Positions 33,998 to 42,616 of a stretch of DNA of 43,945 bases are shown here, one piece after another. Position 1 is the first letter of the stretch. Each line of letters starts with the position of its first letter. This stretch comes from Gemmatimonadota bacterium (GTDB lineage Bacteria > Gemmatimonadota > Gemmatimonadetes > Gemmatimonadales > Gemmatimonadaceae): assembly GCA_021324635.1 (NCBI GenBank), contig JAJPIS010000012.1:1-43945 (forward strand), read 5' to 3'. The notes beneath the pieces are model-generated. The model worked only from the letters and a program-made list of their open reading frames with translations, had not been told where the DNA came from and did no database searches. The translations under genes were made by a program, and so were the position numbers.

Positions 33998-34034
33998 GGG
34001 GGGGCCGGGGGGGGCGGGGGGCGGGGGGGGGGGG
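33998..34034 (+). repeat. G-homopolymer tract with four long runs (potential G-quadruplex)
   Basis: On the plus strand runs of 7, 8, 6 and 12 G are separated by CC, C and C only. This is a very strong G-quadruplex pattern. It lies in the 154-base gap between the SDR start and the esterase stop, so in the SDR message it would be a C-rich leader if transcription begins upstream of it. Such long runs are also prone to length change and sequencing error. Confidence 0.9.
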
Positions 34035-34094
34035 CGGGCGGCCGGGCGGAGGGGGCTCCAACGGTTGTCGCGCGGTGCCGGGGCGGCCGCGCCG

Positions 34095-35420
34095 TCAGTG
34101 GGGAGCGGTGCCGCCGAAATGCTCGACCGTGATGATCGAATCGGTGGGCGGGGGCGGCCCGCCACTATCGGCCGTATCCGCGAGCGTCCGGTCGAAGAAT
34201 GCCCGCAGATATGCGCGCACGAGATCGAGGTCGTGCCGCTGCTCCTCCCGCGCGCTCGTGTCGGCCGCCTGGAGCAGCTTGAGGTCGATGAACGTGCGAT
34301 GCGTGAACGTCGCGGCCTCCGCCATCACCCGCTCCGCGCCGCCCGGCATGCGCGCCAGCGCCTCGTCCTGGTTGTGCTGATACAGCGCCGTGATCGAGTC
34401 GTACTGCGCGCGGGTGAGCTTCATCCGGTCGAGCGCTTGGGCGGTCGGCGGCGGTGTTCGCGCGCTGACGTAGATCGAGTGCCCGCTCGCGAAGAACAGG
34501 AATGGCTGCTTGATGAGGTGCGCGGCCGGGCCCCCGGCGAAGGGCCGCCCTTCGTCGTCCGCATCCTCGTTGGCGCACGCGCGGATCCGCGCATCCACTC
34601 GGCAGGCGTCCGCGGCCGCGACCCCGCCCAGCGAGTGCCCGAAGGCACCGACCCGACCGAGATCGAGCCGATGCGCGAAGGGGTTGCGCGGAGCGGGTCG
34701 CGCGTCGAGCCCTGTGACGCGGTCGAGCACGAAGCGCATGTCGTCGGCCCGCACGGGCACCTGCGCCAGTTGGTACGCCACCGCGCCGGTGGGCCGCTGT
34801 CGGGCAGAGTCCCAGCTCGAGGCGGCGAACGGGACGACGCGCCCGTCGGGGAGCCACACCGCAAAGGCGTCGGAGGGATGCTCGATCGCGAACACCACGA
34901 AGCCATGGCTGGCGAGATCGGTGAGCTGGGCGGCGTAGGTGAGCGACGTCTCGCCGAACCCGGGTGAGAAGACGAGCACCGGATAGCGCGGCCGCGCCCG
35001 CGCGAGCGGCGGCCAATCGAGTGCGTACGAGTCGACATCGCCGGCGAGGACGCGGGGCAGCGCCGCGCCGAACTCGTCCCGCATGAGGGAGTCGCCGAGT
35101 GCATGCGCGATGGCGTCGACGTGCGGCACGTACGGCGCGCGTCGCCCCGTGACGCCACGGTCGGTCGGATACCACACGTAGACCATCACCTCGCGCCGCG
35201 TCGCGAGCCGCCTCGCGAAGGGGTCGGTGCGGGACGGGTCCACCCAGTGCAGGCTCGTGCGGCCGACCTGAAACACCCCACTCGGCGCGGGCAGTTGCGC
35301 CCCGCCCTGCTGCGCCGTTGCGCCCTGCTGGGCCGCTGCGCCATGCAACCCCCCCGACAGCACGAGCGCTCCCGCGGCGCACACCCAAACGGCGCCGGCG
35401 GGTCTCTTGCCCCTGGCCAT
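34095..35420 (-). CDS. Exported alpha/beta hydrolase, PAF-acetylhydrolase/dienelactone-hydrolase-like
   Basis: A 441-residue esterase. A signal peptide (VWVCAAGALVLSGGLHGAAA) is followed by a short Gln/Ala-rich linker. The fold is marked by VMVYVWYPTD, YPVLVFSPGFGET (oxyanion region), GFVVFAIEHPSDA and the nucleophile elbow FGHSLGG (Ser263). These are the landmarks of the platelet-activating-factor acetylhydrolase II branch, which cleaves short acyl esters from phospholipids or similar esters. The residues at 35304-35343 include a small QQGATAQQGG repeat in the linker. ATG 35420 is preceded by GGAGGCGGAGG. Substrate is inferred; the fold is firm. Confidence 0.87.
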   Translation of the reverse strand: MARGKRPAGAVWVCAAGALVLSGGLHGAAAQQGATAQQGGAQLPAPSGVFQVGRTSLHWVDPSRTDPFARRLATRREVMVYVWYPTDRGVTGRRAPYVPHVDAIAHALGDSLMRDEFGAALPRVLAGDVDSYALDWPPLARARPRYPVLVFSPGFGETSLTYAAQLTDLASHGFVVFAIEHPSDAFAVWLPDGRVVPFAASSWDSARQRPTGAVAYQLAQVPVRADDMRFVLDRVTGLDARPAPRNPFAHRLDLGRVGAFGHSLGGVAAADACRVDARIRACANEDADDEGRPFAGGPAAHLIKQPFLFFASGHSIYVSARTPPPTAQALDRMKLTRAQYDSITALYQHNQDEALARMPGGAERVMAEAATFTHRTFIDLKLLQAADTSAREEQRHDLDLVRAYLRAFFDRTLADTADSGGPPPPTDSIITVEHFGGTAPH

Positions 35421-35531
35421 TCCTCCGCCTCCGGGTCCGGATGTCGTCCTGCTCGCATCGCGCGAGGTCGAGCGCGCCTCGGGCGAGGCGCTACGCGTAC
35501 TCACTTTGGATCGATATCGGCATCGGCGCCG

Positions 35532-36143
35532 CTATCCGCCGCGCGGTGCGCGGTATCGGAAGCAGCCGGTGAGGTGGTCGTTCACGAGGCCCACCGCCTG
35601 CATGTAGGCATAGATGGTCGTGGAGCCCACGAACGCGAACCGCCGGAGCTTGAGGTCCCTGCTCAGGCGGTCGGACTCGGGCGTGGTGGCGGGCACATCG
35701 GCGGGTCGCCGCCGGTGGTTGATCCGCGGCTGGCCATCGACGAAGCGCCAGACGTAGGCATCGAACGTTCCGAACTCCTGTGCGATCGCCAGGAACGCCC
35801 GGGCGTTCCGGACCGCGGCCTCGATCTTCGCGCGATTCCGGACGATCGCCGGGTCGGCGAGCAGCTTCGCGACGCGACGGTCGGTGAACCGCGCCACGGT
35901 GACGGGGTCGAAGTCGCCGAACGCGCGGCGGTAGCCGAGCCGTTTCCGGAGCACCACCGACCAACTGAGCCCGGCCTGTGCGCTCTCGAGCAGCAGGAAC
36001 TCGAAGTGCACCCGGTCGTCGTGGACCGGGACGCCCCATTCCTCATCGTGGTAGCGGGTCATGAGGGGATCGTCGCCGCTGGCCCAGGGACACCGGCGGA
36101 CCGGCGGCGGGGTCACCCTGCCCGTCGGCCGAGGGGCTCTCAT
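35532..36143 (-). CDS. tag: DNA-3-methyladenine glycosylase I
   Basis: A 203-residue base-excision enzyme that removes 3-methyladenine from alkylated DNA. It carries the Tag hallmarks: RRCPW (Cys18) and YHDEEWG (His32), ESAQAGLSW in the active-site pocket, and GSTTIYAYMQAVGLVNDH followed by GCFRY (His190, Cys194). The four Cys/His positions match the zinc ligands of E. coli Tag (Cys4, His17, His175, Cys179). The N-terminus is about 14 residues longer than in E. coli; GTG 36116 would give a near-standard length and either start is possible. No neighbouring repair gene is visible. Confidence 0.95.
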   Translation of the reverse strand: MRAPRPTGRVTPPPVRRCPWASGDDPLMTRYHDEEWGVPVHDDRVHFEFLLLESAQAGLSWSVVLRKRLGYRRAFGDFDPVTVARFTDRRVAKLLADPAIVRNRAKIEAAVRNARAFLAIAQEFGTFDAYVWRFVDGQPRINHRRRPADVPATTPESDRLSRDLKLRRFAFVGSTTIYAYMQAVGLVNDHLTGCFRYRAPRGG

Positions 36144-36313
36144 GTCCGCACGCTAGCGGCGAGCGCGGGTGGCAGCAATGACAAGGAAGGAGGTCACTTT
36201 CTGCCACAGCGGCCCACCGTCGCCGTTATCGGCCCCTGGCGCTCTACGGCCGAGCGCCGACGAGAATCCATTCAGGTAGCGCCCGCTCAGGCCGCGACCC
36301 GGGTCTCCGTGGC

Positions 36314-38716
36314 TCACTCCGCTCGGAGCGCCACCACCGGGTCCACGCGCGCCGCACGGCGCGCCGGCAACCAGGCCGCGGCGCTGGCCGCCGCCACCAG
36401 CACGATCGACACCACGGCCAGTGTCGTCGGGTCGCCCGGCGCGACGCGGTACAGCACGCTGGCCAGATAGCGTCCCAGGACGACAGCGCCTGCCAGGCCG
36501 CCAAGGAGTCCGACCAGGACGGGGCGTCCTGCCTGGACGGCGATGAGGCGCACGATGTCGCGCGGCGCGGCGCCAACCGCGATCCGCACGCTGATCTCGC
36601 GCCGACGCTCGACGACGAACTGCCGCAGGACGCCCGACAGCCCGACCGTTGCGAGGAGCAGCGCGAAGGCCGCGAAGGCCGTGAGCAGCAGGGCGCGGAA
36701 GCGAGGATAGGCCAGGAGGCGCGCCACGCGCTCACGCATCGTCTGCATCTCGCCGATGGCGATGCCGGCGTCGAGACCGTCCAGTGCGCGGCGGAGGGCG
36801 GTCGTGCTGCCAGGGAACGCGATGACCGCCGAGAGCGGCGGGTCCTGTGCGAGCGGGGTGAAGACCTCGTCACGTTCGACCCATCCGATCTCGTGATAGC
36901 TGCTGGAGGTCTTTTCGTCGGCGACCACGCCGACGACACGGCGCCAGGGGTTGTCTGCTGCCGGCGTGCCGACGGCGAGCATCTGCCCGATCGGATCGAC
37001 GCGGGGGAAAAGCTGGCGAGCGACCGACTCGTTGATCACGATGACCGGGTCCGAGCCCGCACGATCGCGGACGTCGAACGCCCGTCCCCGCAGCACACGA
37101 ACGCCCAGCTCGCCGAAGTAGCTCGCGCTGACCGTCCGGTGCCCCACCCGATGCACGTCGGACGGATCGACGGCTGGGGCGCCCTGGACATAGAGGCCCC
37201 GGGTGATCCCGGGCCCGTCCGGGGGGAGGCTCGTGGCGATGACCGCCTGGCCGCCGAGCCGACCCGAGACACGCTCGTACAGCTGGAGCCGGGCCGCGCT
37301 GCTCGGGTAGCGTGCCACGGGAAGGCGCACGTCGGCGACCGCGAGCCCGGTCGCCCGGAACCCGAGCGGTTCGTGACCCATCCGAAAGAGGCTCTCGATC
37401 AACAGCCCGGCCGCCACGAGCAGCGCGAGCGAGAGCGCCATCTCGGCGGTGATGAGCCCACCGACGAGGCGTCGCGACATCGTGGTACTACCGCGCCCAC
37501 CCGACTTGAGGCCCTGGACCGGGTCGACCCGCGACACTCGCCACGCGGGCACGAGGCCGAATACGACGACGGTCGTGGCCGACAGGAGCAGGGCGAACAG
37601 CAGCACGGTGGGGTTGATTGCCACGTGCGATCCGACCGGCATCTCCACCGGATTGACCGCCCGGAACGCGGCCACGGCCGCCCCGGCGACGCCGATGCCC
37701 GCCGCGCCGCCGATCGCTGCCAGCACGATCGCTTCCATGAGCAACTGGCGGACGATCCGCCGGCGCCCACTGCCGAGGGCCAGGCGCACGGACAGTTCGC
37801 GCTCGCGGCCGAGGGCTTGGGCCAGTAGCAGCGTGGCGAGGTTGAAGCACCCGATGAGCAGCACGAAGCCCACGGCGCCGGCAAGGATCCAGAGCGTCGT
37901 CTCGAGATCGGCTTCGGCGAGGAAGGTGAGCTCTTCCTGTAGGCTGTACACGACCGGCACGAGGTCGTGCTCACGGCCGTCCGCGCGGTGGAGGGCGGCG
38001 TGCAGTGCCGAGACCTCGGCCTGCGCCCGGGCGATCGTGGTGCCCGGCCGGAGACGCGCAAAGATACCAACCGGCAGAGTGTCGCGGGCGGGCGCACCGT
38101 GTGGCGTCAGGAGGACCCACAGGCCGGCCGTCTCCGGGTAAAATGCGAAGCCGGGCGGCATGATACCGACGACGGTGCACGGCTCGTCGTCGAGCGTGAT
38201 GGCACGGCCGACGAGCGTCGGGTCCGCGCGCATCGATTGCCGCCAGAGATGATCACTCAACACGATCGTGCATCCCTGCCGGTCATCGTCCTCCTGAAAC
38301 ACCCGGCCGCGCGCCGGCGCGACGCCCAGCAGCGGGAAGAACGACGCGCTGACCGGCATCGCCAGCACGCTCCGTGGCGGGCCCTGCCCGCTCAGCAGCC
38401 GGCTCTCGACGGCCCAGGTGGCAGTCGCGACGATACTGAACGCGCTGGCATGTGCGCTGATCTCGCGGAAATCGGCATAGCTGTCGAAGATCTTCGAGGT
38501 CCCGCTGGCCTTGGCGATCCGGTCCCAGACGGCGACGAGACGGGCCGGTTCGCGGTACGGAAGCGGGTGCAGCAGCACGCCATCGACGATGCTGAACACG
38601 GCGGTGGTCGCTCCGATGCCGAGCCCCAGCACGACCGTGGCCGTGATCGCGACGCCGGGCGATCGAGCAGTGGACCGCCAGGCGTGGGTGAGCTCCTGAC
38701 GCAGCGCGGCTATCAT
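36314..38716 (-). CDS. MacB/FtsX-type ABC transporter permease (stand-alone, ADOP-like)
   Basis: An 800-residue permease with two MacB-core plus FtsX units. The first starts with a short cytoplasmic helix and TM1 (ITATVVLGLGIGATTAVFSIVDGVLL), then a large periplasmic domain (about 50-270). Helix groups follow at about 275-400 and at about 670-800 (RREISVRIAVGAAPRDIVRL, PARRAARVDPVVALR). Proteins of this architecture are abundant, often as orphans, in Acidobacteriota and Gemmatimonadota and are called ADOP permeases; they need a separate MacB-type ATPase, which is absent here. They are thought to work as mechanotransmission machines on periplasmic substrates. ATG 38716 has GAGG four bases upstream. 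The VWD-domain gene starts divergently 247 bases away. Confidence 0.92.
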   Translation of the reverse strand: MIAALRQELTHAWRSTARSPGVAITATVVLGLGIGATTAVFSIVDGVLLHPLPYREPARLVAVWDRIAKASGTSKIFDSYADFREISAHASAFSIVATATWAVESRLLSGQGPPRSVLAMPVSASFFPLLGVAPARGRVFQEDDDRQGCTIVLSDHLWRQSMRADPTLVGRAITLDDEPCTVVGIMPPGFAFYPETAGLWVLLTPHGAPARDTLPVGIFARLRPGTTIARAQAEVSALHAALHRADGREHDLVPVVYSLQEELTFLAEADLETTLWILAGAVGFVLLIGCFNLATLLLAQALGRERELSVRLALGSGRRRIVRQLLMEAIVLAAIGGAAGIGVAGAAVAAFRAVNPVEMPVGSHVAINPTVLLFALLLSATTVVVFGLVPAWRVSRVDPVQGLKSGGRGSTTMSRRLVGGLITAEMALSLALLVAAGLLIESLFRMGHEPLGFRATGLAVADVRLPVARYPSSAARLQLYERVSGRLGGQAVIATSLPPDGPGITRGLYVQGAPAVDPSDVHRVGHRTVSASYFGELGVRVLRGRAFDVRDRAGSDPVIVINESVARQLFPRVDPIGQMLAVGTPAADNPWRRVVGVVADEKTSSSYHEIGWVERDEVFTPLAQDPPLSAVIAFPGSTTALRRALDGLDAGIAIGEMQTMRERVARLLAYPRFRALLLTAFAAFALLLATVGLSGVLRQFVVERRREISVRIAVGAAPRDIVRLIAVQAGRPVLVGLLGGLAGAVVLGRYLASVLYRVAPGDPTTLAVVSIVLVAAASAAAWLPARRAARVDPVVALRAE

Positions 38717-38751
38717 GTGACCTCGAGCTGGTTGCCTTTCGGATCCAGTTC

Positions 38752-38791
38752 ACTATATCCGCGACAAGGGAAGATACGCGCGACAAGGGAA
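38752..38791 (-). promoter_or_regulatory. Direct repeats and -10-like box upstream of the permease gene
   Basis: The 12-base sequence GCGACAAGGGAA occurs at 38761-38772 and again at 38780-38791, 19 bases apart, just upstream of the permease gene. On the minus strand TATAGT at 38757-38752 could be a -10 box. The 19-base period, about two helical turns, is typical of tandem activator or repressor sites. I could not find a matching -35 at standard distance. The function is inferred. Confidence 0.4.
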
Positions 38792-38963
38792 CCAGCCGAC
38801 GCCCGCGTTGTTCCGTCCGGTTCCACGATCGTTATCGGACCTGGCCCGAGCAGTCGAAATCCTGTGCCGCGTGTTCGGACGGGTGTGGACCCACGGCCGA
38901 CTGGCATCGCGCTCCCTGCCCTGCTAGCGTTAGCCCCCGGGCCCCCACGTCCCGGGAGGTGGC

Positions 38964-41900
38964 ATGCGACACCGTCCGATGGTGGCTGGCGTATCGCTTG
39001 CTCTCGCTGTCGTGCTGGCGCTCGTGATCGGAAGGCACCTGCGGTCACGACCGGCGTCGCCGGGGACGACGGCCCCGCCGGCGCAGCAGACTGCCGCCGG
39101 CCCACCCGCGGCGGGACCCGCGTCGGCAGCCCCGCCGAGCCCGACACCGCGGCACCTGCTCGCCGACATCATCGAGCAGGGAGTGACGCCCGAGCGGGCC
39201 AAGCTCCTCTTCAGCATGGCGGTCGGCCCCCTGCCCGGCGTGACGGTCCCCGCGGCGCAGCGCCGTGACCCGACCGACTTCGATGGCACGCTGGCGGTCG
39301 GCTACATCACCCAGGAGTGGGATTCACTGACGCCGGAGCAGCGGCGCGCCGCCGACCGATTGATCCACCCCGCCCGCCGCAGCCCCGGCGGGCAGCGCTC
39401 CGCATCGGCCGCGCCGCGCTCGATGGTCCTGCCGGTGGCCTACGTGCCGGCGATGGAGGGTCCGGCGTACGACTACAACACCCTGGCCAGGAACGCCGAC
39501 GCCACGATCGCCGCCTTCGTCGCCCAGCAACCGGTCACCTTCACCCTGGACACCAATTACGGGCCGCCGCCAGGAAGCGAGGCCGCCCACACCTGGTCCT
39601 GGTTCATCTCGCCGCTCCATCCCGACGAGTCGTACAAGGACGTGCCCTACCCCTCCGGATGCGAGATCACGATCAACGATCAGGCGTTTCGCCCGTTCAA
39701 CGCCACCGACGCGCAGGCCATCATCACGCACGAGATGTTTCACTGCTTTCAGCAGCGCGTCGCCGGGAGCGCCTCGCGATGGTGGAGCGTGCGCGCCTGG
39801 ATCCTGGAAGGGCAGCCTTCGTGGGTCATGCAGGCGGTCGTGCCCGGCGTCTCGGGCGCCACGATGGACAGCGTGTGGCTTCCATACGTCAGGGAGCCGA
39901 CCAAGCCGTTCATCAACCGCTCGTACGACGCGGATGGCGTCTACGCCCACCTGGCCGACCTGGCCGGCGATGCCGCGGTCTGGCCCAAGCTCCTGCCGAT
40001 GTTCGGCGCCGGGATGGGCGGTATCAGCTCCCCGCAGGTCGACGTCAACGCGTTCGACTTTTTGATCGCCGGGCATGAGGTCACGTACTTCACCGACTGG
40101 GGCTCGAGCTACTTCGAGGTGAATCAGAAGACGCCGTGGGACATGCTGACGCGGATCCCGGCCGGGTCGAAGGGGCCAGAACCGCAGCCGGTGACGGTGG
40201 ACAACACGACAACCGAAATGCTCCCGGCGGCCGGGCAGTTCCAGGGCGAGTTGTTCCATCTCGACGGATCGGCCGATATCGTCATCGTGTCGCTGCTGAC
40301 CGGATACGGCCGCCTGCACGACGAGGGCTTCAAGATCGACGAGGCGCTCGACGTGGGTGGCCCGCTCGCGCTGTGCCTCAGGCAGGGCGGCTGCAAGTGT
40401 CCCGACGGGTCGGCGGGCGCCTCGCTGTTCACCAAACCGGCGACCCGGCCCATCGCCATCGGCATCAACGGCGGCGACCACACGACGCAGGTGGGCGTGG
40501 CGGGAGAATCCCTCGACAAGTTCTGCAAGCAGCCGGACCCGCCGGCGCCCCCGAATGCGTCTGCCGGGGGCGGTGGAGAGCGGGGTGGACCCCCGATCTC
40601 CGGGGACTCGTTGCCCTCGCCACCCGAGGGAGCATCACGCGGCGATCCCCACGTCGTGACCATCGACGGCCTCAACTACGATCTCCAGACCGTCGGCGAG
40701 TACACCCTGGTGAAATCGACGAAGGACGATTTCGTGGTCCAGGTGCGCATGGTGCCCGTCCGCGGCTCCGACGCGGTCAGCATGAACCAGGCGATCGCCA
40801 CCACGCTCGATGGTCATCGGGTGACGGTGGCGATCGAGAATGCCACCGAGGTCCTGCGGGTGGACGGCAAGGAAGTGTTGGGCGAGCCCCCTGCGCCGCT
40901 CCGTGGGGCGGTGCTCTGCACGGAGACCATGTACGGCCCGAGCTGCCAGCTCAACTGGCCCGACGGGACGATCGTGCGCGCGACGCAGATCGAGCGGTTC
41001 GCGCTCAATGTCGACGTGCGGCCGGCGCGCGCGCGCCTCGGCACGCTCGCCGGCCTCCTGGGCGATGGCGATGGCTCGACAGCCAATGACCTGGTGGGCC
41101 TGGGCGGTGCGTCGCTCGGCACGTCACCAAGCCCACAGGCCATCAATCGCTCGCTGGCCGACAGGTGGCGCGTCCGGTCCGGCGCGTCGCTCTTCGACTA
41201 CCTCCCGGGCCAGTCCAGCCGGACCTTCGCGGACACGACGTTCCCCCGCAGCGATGCCGGCCGGCTCGCCAACCGCGATTCCGCCGAGCGGGTGTGCCGG
41301 CAGGAAGGGATCACCGACGTGGCCTTGCTCGACGACTGCGTCACGGATCTCGCCGCGACGAACAACGTCGCCTACGCCAGCGTGTACAGTCACACCCAGC
41401 GCGTCGCCGATGCGCGCGCGGCGCTCCGGCAGACCGCGATGCGCGGCGTGGTGCGCACCCTGTACATGGACGGTACCATCACCGACACGTCCCGGCCGCC
41501 GGTGTTCACGTTCGCGGCCAAGGACTCGGACGTCATCTGGATCGACTCGACCGGCTGCAAGGACGGCAACGGGACGATTGTCCTGCATCCGCTGTGGCAC
41601 CTCCCCGGCGATGCGAGCAGCACGTGGGATCTTCAGCAGAACGCGCTGCCGCTTTTCGAGCCCGGACTCGGTGACCCGACGCGAGTCTCCGCCTGTCGCG
41701 CGGGCCGGCTCAAGCTCATGGCTGGCACGATCGCCTTGTTGGCCACTCCGCTCAAAGGCGCGGGCGGCGGATATCACATCCCGATCCGCTTCATCCGCCA
41801 CGACCACATCCGCGCCATCACCTACGGCACCACGGTCGACGGCGAGATCGAGAATCCGGCCGCGCGCGACGTCTACACGTTCATCGGGCACCCTGGGGAC

Positions 41901-42134
41901 ATCATTCGGATCTCGGGGGACGGCTGTGACCTGGGCCACATGATCACCGGGGTGGTGCTCCCGGGCCAATACGCGCAGCAGGGGCCCGTGTGCAGCGGCG
42001 GGGATTTCACAGTGCCGCCGAGATCCGCGGCCGGCTCGATGGACTCGACCACACAGTTCATCATCAATTTCGGGAACAACGCCGGCCGGGCGAAATACCA
42101 CTTCGTCTTCCGCGGAGCGCCGGCGAAGAACTAG
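38964..42134 (+). CDS. Exported protein with gluzincin-like HExxH motif and von Willebrand type D domain
   Basis: A 1056-residue exported protein. A hydrophobic segment (VAGVSLALAVVLALVIG, about 7-23) is followed by a Pro/Ala-rich spacer. Residues about 80-420 contain HEMFHCFQ (His256, Glu257, His260) and, 22 residues after the second histidine, an EGQPSWV glutamate (Glu282), the spacing of gluzincin-type zinc proteases. From RGDPHVVTIDGLNYDLQ (GDPH at 560-563) to LAGLLGDGDGSTANDLVG is a von Willebrand type D domain, and SLFDYLPG ... CRQEGI ... LLDDCV is the C8-like segment that usually follows. The C-terminal 250 residues look like all-beta, possibly PPC-like, units (EIENPAARDVYTFIGHPGDII). 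ATG 38964 has GGGAGG five bases upstream. A protease that acts outside the cell is plausible, unproven. Confidence 0.8.
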   Translation: MRHRPMVAGVSLALAVVLALVIGRHLRSRPASPGTTAPPAQQTAAGPPAAGPASAAPPSPTPRHLLADIIEQGVTPERAKLLFSMAVGPLPGVTVPAAQRRDPTDFDGTLAVGYITQEWDSLTPEQRRAADRLIHPARRSPGGQRSASAAPRSMVLPVAYVPAMEGPAYDYNTLARNADATIAAFVAQQPVTFTLDTNYGPPPGSEAAHTWSWFISPLHPDESYKDVPYPSGCEITINDQAFRPFNATDAQAIITHEMFHCFQQRVAGSASRWWSVRAWILEGQPSWVMQAVVPGVSGATMDSVWLPYVREPTKPFINRSYDADGVYAHLADLAGDAAVWPKLLPMFGAGMGGISSPQVDVNAFDFLIAGHEVTYFTDWGSSYFEVNQKTPWDMLTRIPAGSKGPEPQPVTVDNTTTEMLPAAGQFQGELFHLDGSADIVIVSLLTGYGRLHDEGFKIDEALDVGGPLALCLRQGGCKCPDGSAGASLFTKPATRPIAIGINGGDHTTQVGVAGESLDKFCKQPDPPAPPNASAGGGGERGGPPISGDSLPSPPEGASRGDPHVVTIDGLNYDLQTVGEYTLVKSTKDDFVVQVRMVPVRGSDAVSMNQAIATTLDGHRVTVAIENATEVLRVDGKEVLGEPPAPLRGAVLCTETMYGPSCQLNWPDGTIVRATQIERFALNVDVRPARARLGTLAGLLGDGDGSTANDLVGLGGASLGTSPSPQAINRSLADRWRVRSGASLFDYLPGQSSRTFADTTFPRSDAGRLANRDSAERVCRQEGITDVALLDDCVTDLAATNNVAYASVYSHTQRVADARAALRQTAMRGVVRTLYMDGTITDTSRPPVFTFAAKDSDVIWIDSTGCKDGNGTIVLHPLWHLPGDASSTWDLQQNALPLFEPGLGDPTRVSACRAGRLKLMAGTIALLATPLKGAGGGYHIPIRFIRHDHIRAITYGTTVDGEIENPAARDVYTFIGHPGDIIRISGDGCDLGHMITGVVLPGQYAQQGPVCSGGDFTVPPRSAAGSMDSTTQFIINFGNNAGRAKYHFVFRGAPAKN

Positions 42135-42222
42135 GGGACAGGGACGGGGGTGCGGGCCATCGGTCTCCCGGGCCGCCCGCAAGTACATCCCGTCCGTCGC
42201 GCCCGTTACTTTTTAGGCACTC

Positions 42223-42295
<73 letters not shown>

Positions 42296-42560
42296 TTCGG
42301 TCGGACAACAACTTGGAACGCGCGGCACGAACGGGCGCGAACCCAAAATGAAGGGTATGGGTCTTCGCCGGTACTGCGGTTCGCGCGGCGGAGCGCCGGG
42401 TGAATCGCGTTCTTGGCATCCCGCTTCGCCTGTCGTGCCGCGGTGTTTCCATCGCGGCGGGCGCCCGAGAGCTCTTCAGTCAGCTCGTCCATTGCGACCC
42501 GCTCGGTCGACCGGGCGGTGATGGCGAATCGCTCACTTGGAAGAACACGAGCAGTGTAAT
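42296..42560. other. Gap after tRNA-Phe, no recognisable gene
   Basis: Open frames exist on both strands (for example 42400-42630 on plus and part of 42064-42675 on minus), but the minus one runs through the tRNA and its peptide is an antisense translation of the tRNA. I see no integrase and no repeat of the tRNA 3' end in the rest of the window that could serve as an attachment site. Confidence 0.5.
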
Positions 42561-42562
42561 TG

Positions 42563-42596
42563 TTGAAATATCTGCCATGGTTGACAGATATTTCAA
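42563..42596. promoter_or_regulatory. Perfect inverted repeat over the -35 box of the AbiEi-like gene (candidate operator)
   Basis: TTGAAATATCTG (42563-42574) is the exact reverse complement of CAGATATTTCAA (42585-42596), with a 10-base spacer that contains CCATGG. It overlaps the TTGACA -35 box (42581-42586) and part of the spacer. Binding of a dimer here would block RNA polymerase. AbiEi proteins are known to repress their own promoter by binding inverted repeats, so autoregulation is the simplest reading. Confidence 0.75.
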
Positions 42597-42609
42597 CCGC
42601 CCATATCAT
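42581..42609 (+). promoter_or_regulatory. Near-consensus sigma70 promoter, leaderless start
   Basis: TTGACA (42581-42586) is a perfect -35 box. After exactly 17 bases comes TATCAT (42604-42609), a good -10 box. Transcription should start about seven bases later, at 42616 or 42617, which is the first base of the GTG start codon at 42617. The transcript would therefore have no leader, or only a few bases. Confidence 0.75.
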
Positions 42610-42616
42610 TGCAACA

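Noticed and set aside
36227-38845. Short similar sequence on both sides of the permease gene (CGTTATCGG then CCTGGC near 36228 and 38829)
   Set aside because: The match is about 15 bases with an indel, does not extend, and no transposase or target duplication is present, so it is probably chance.
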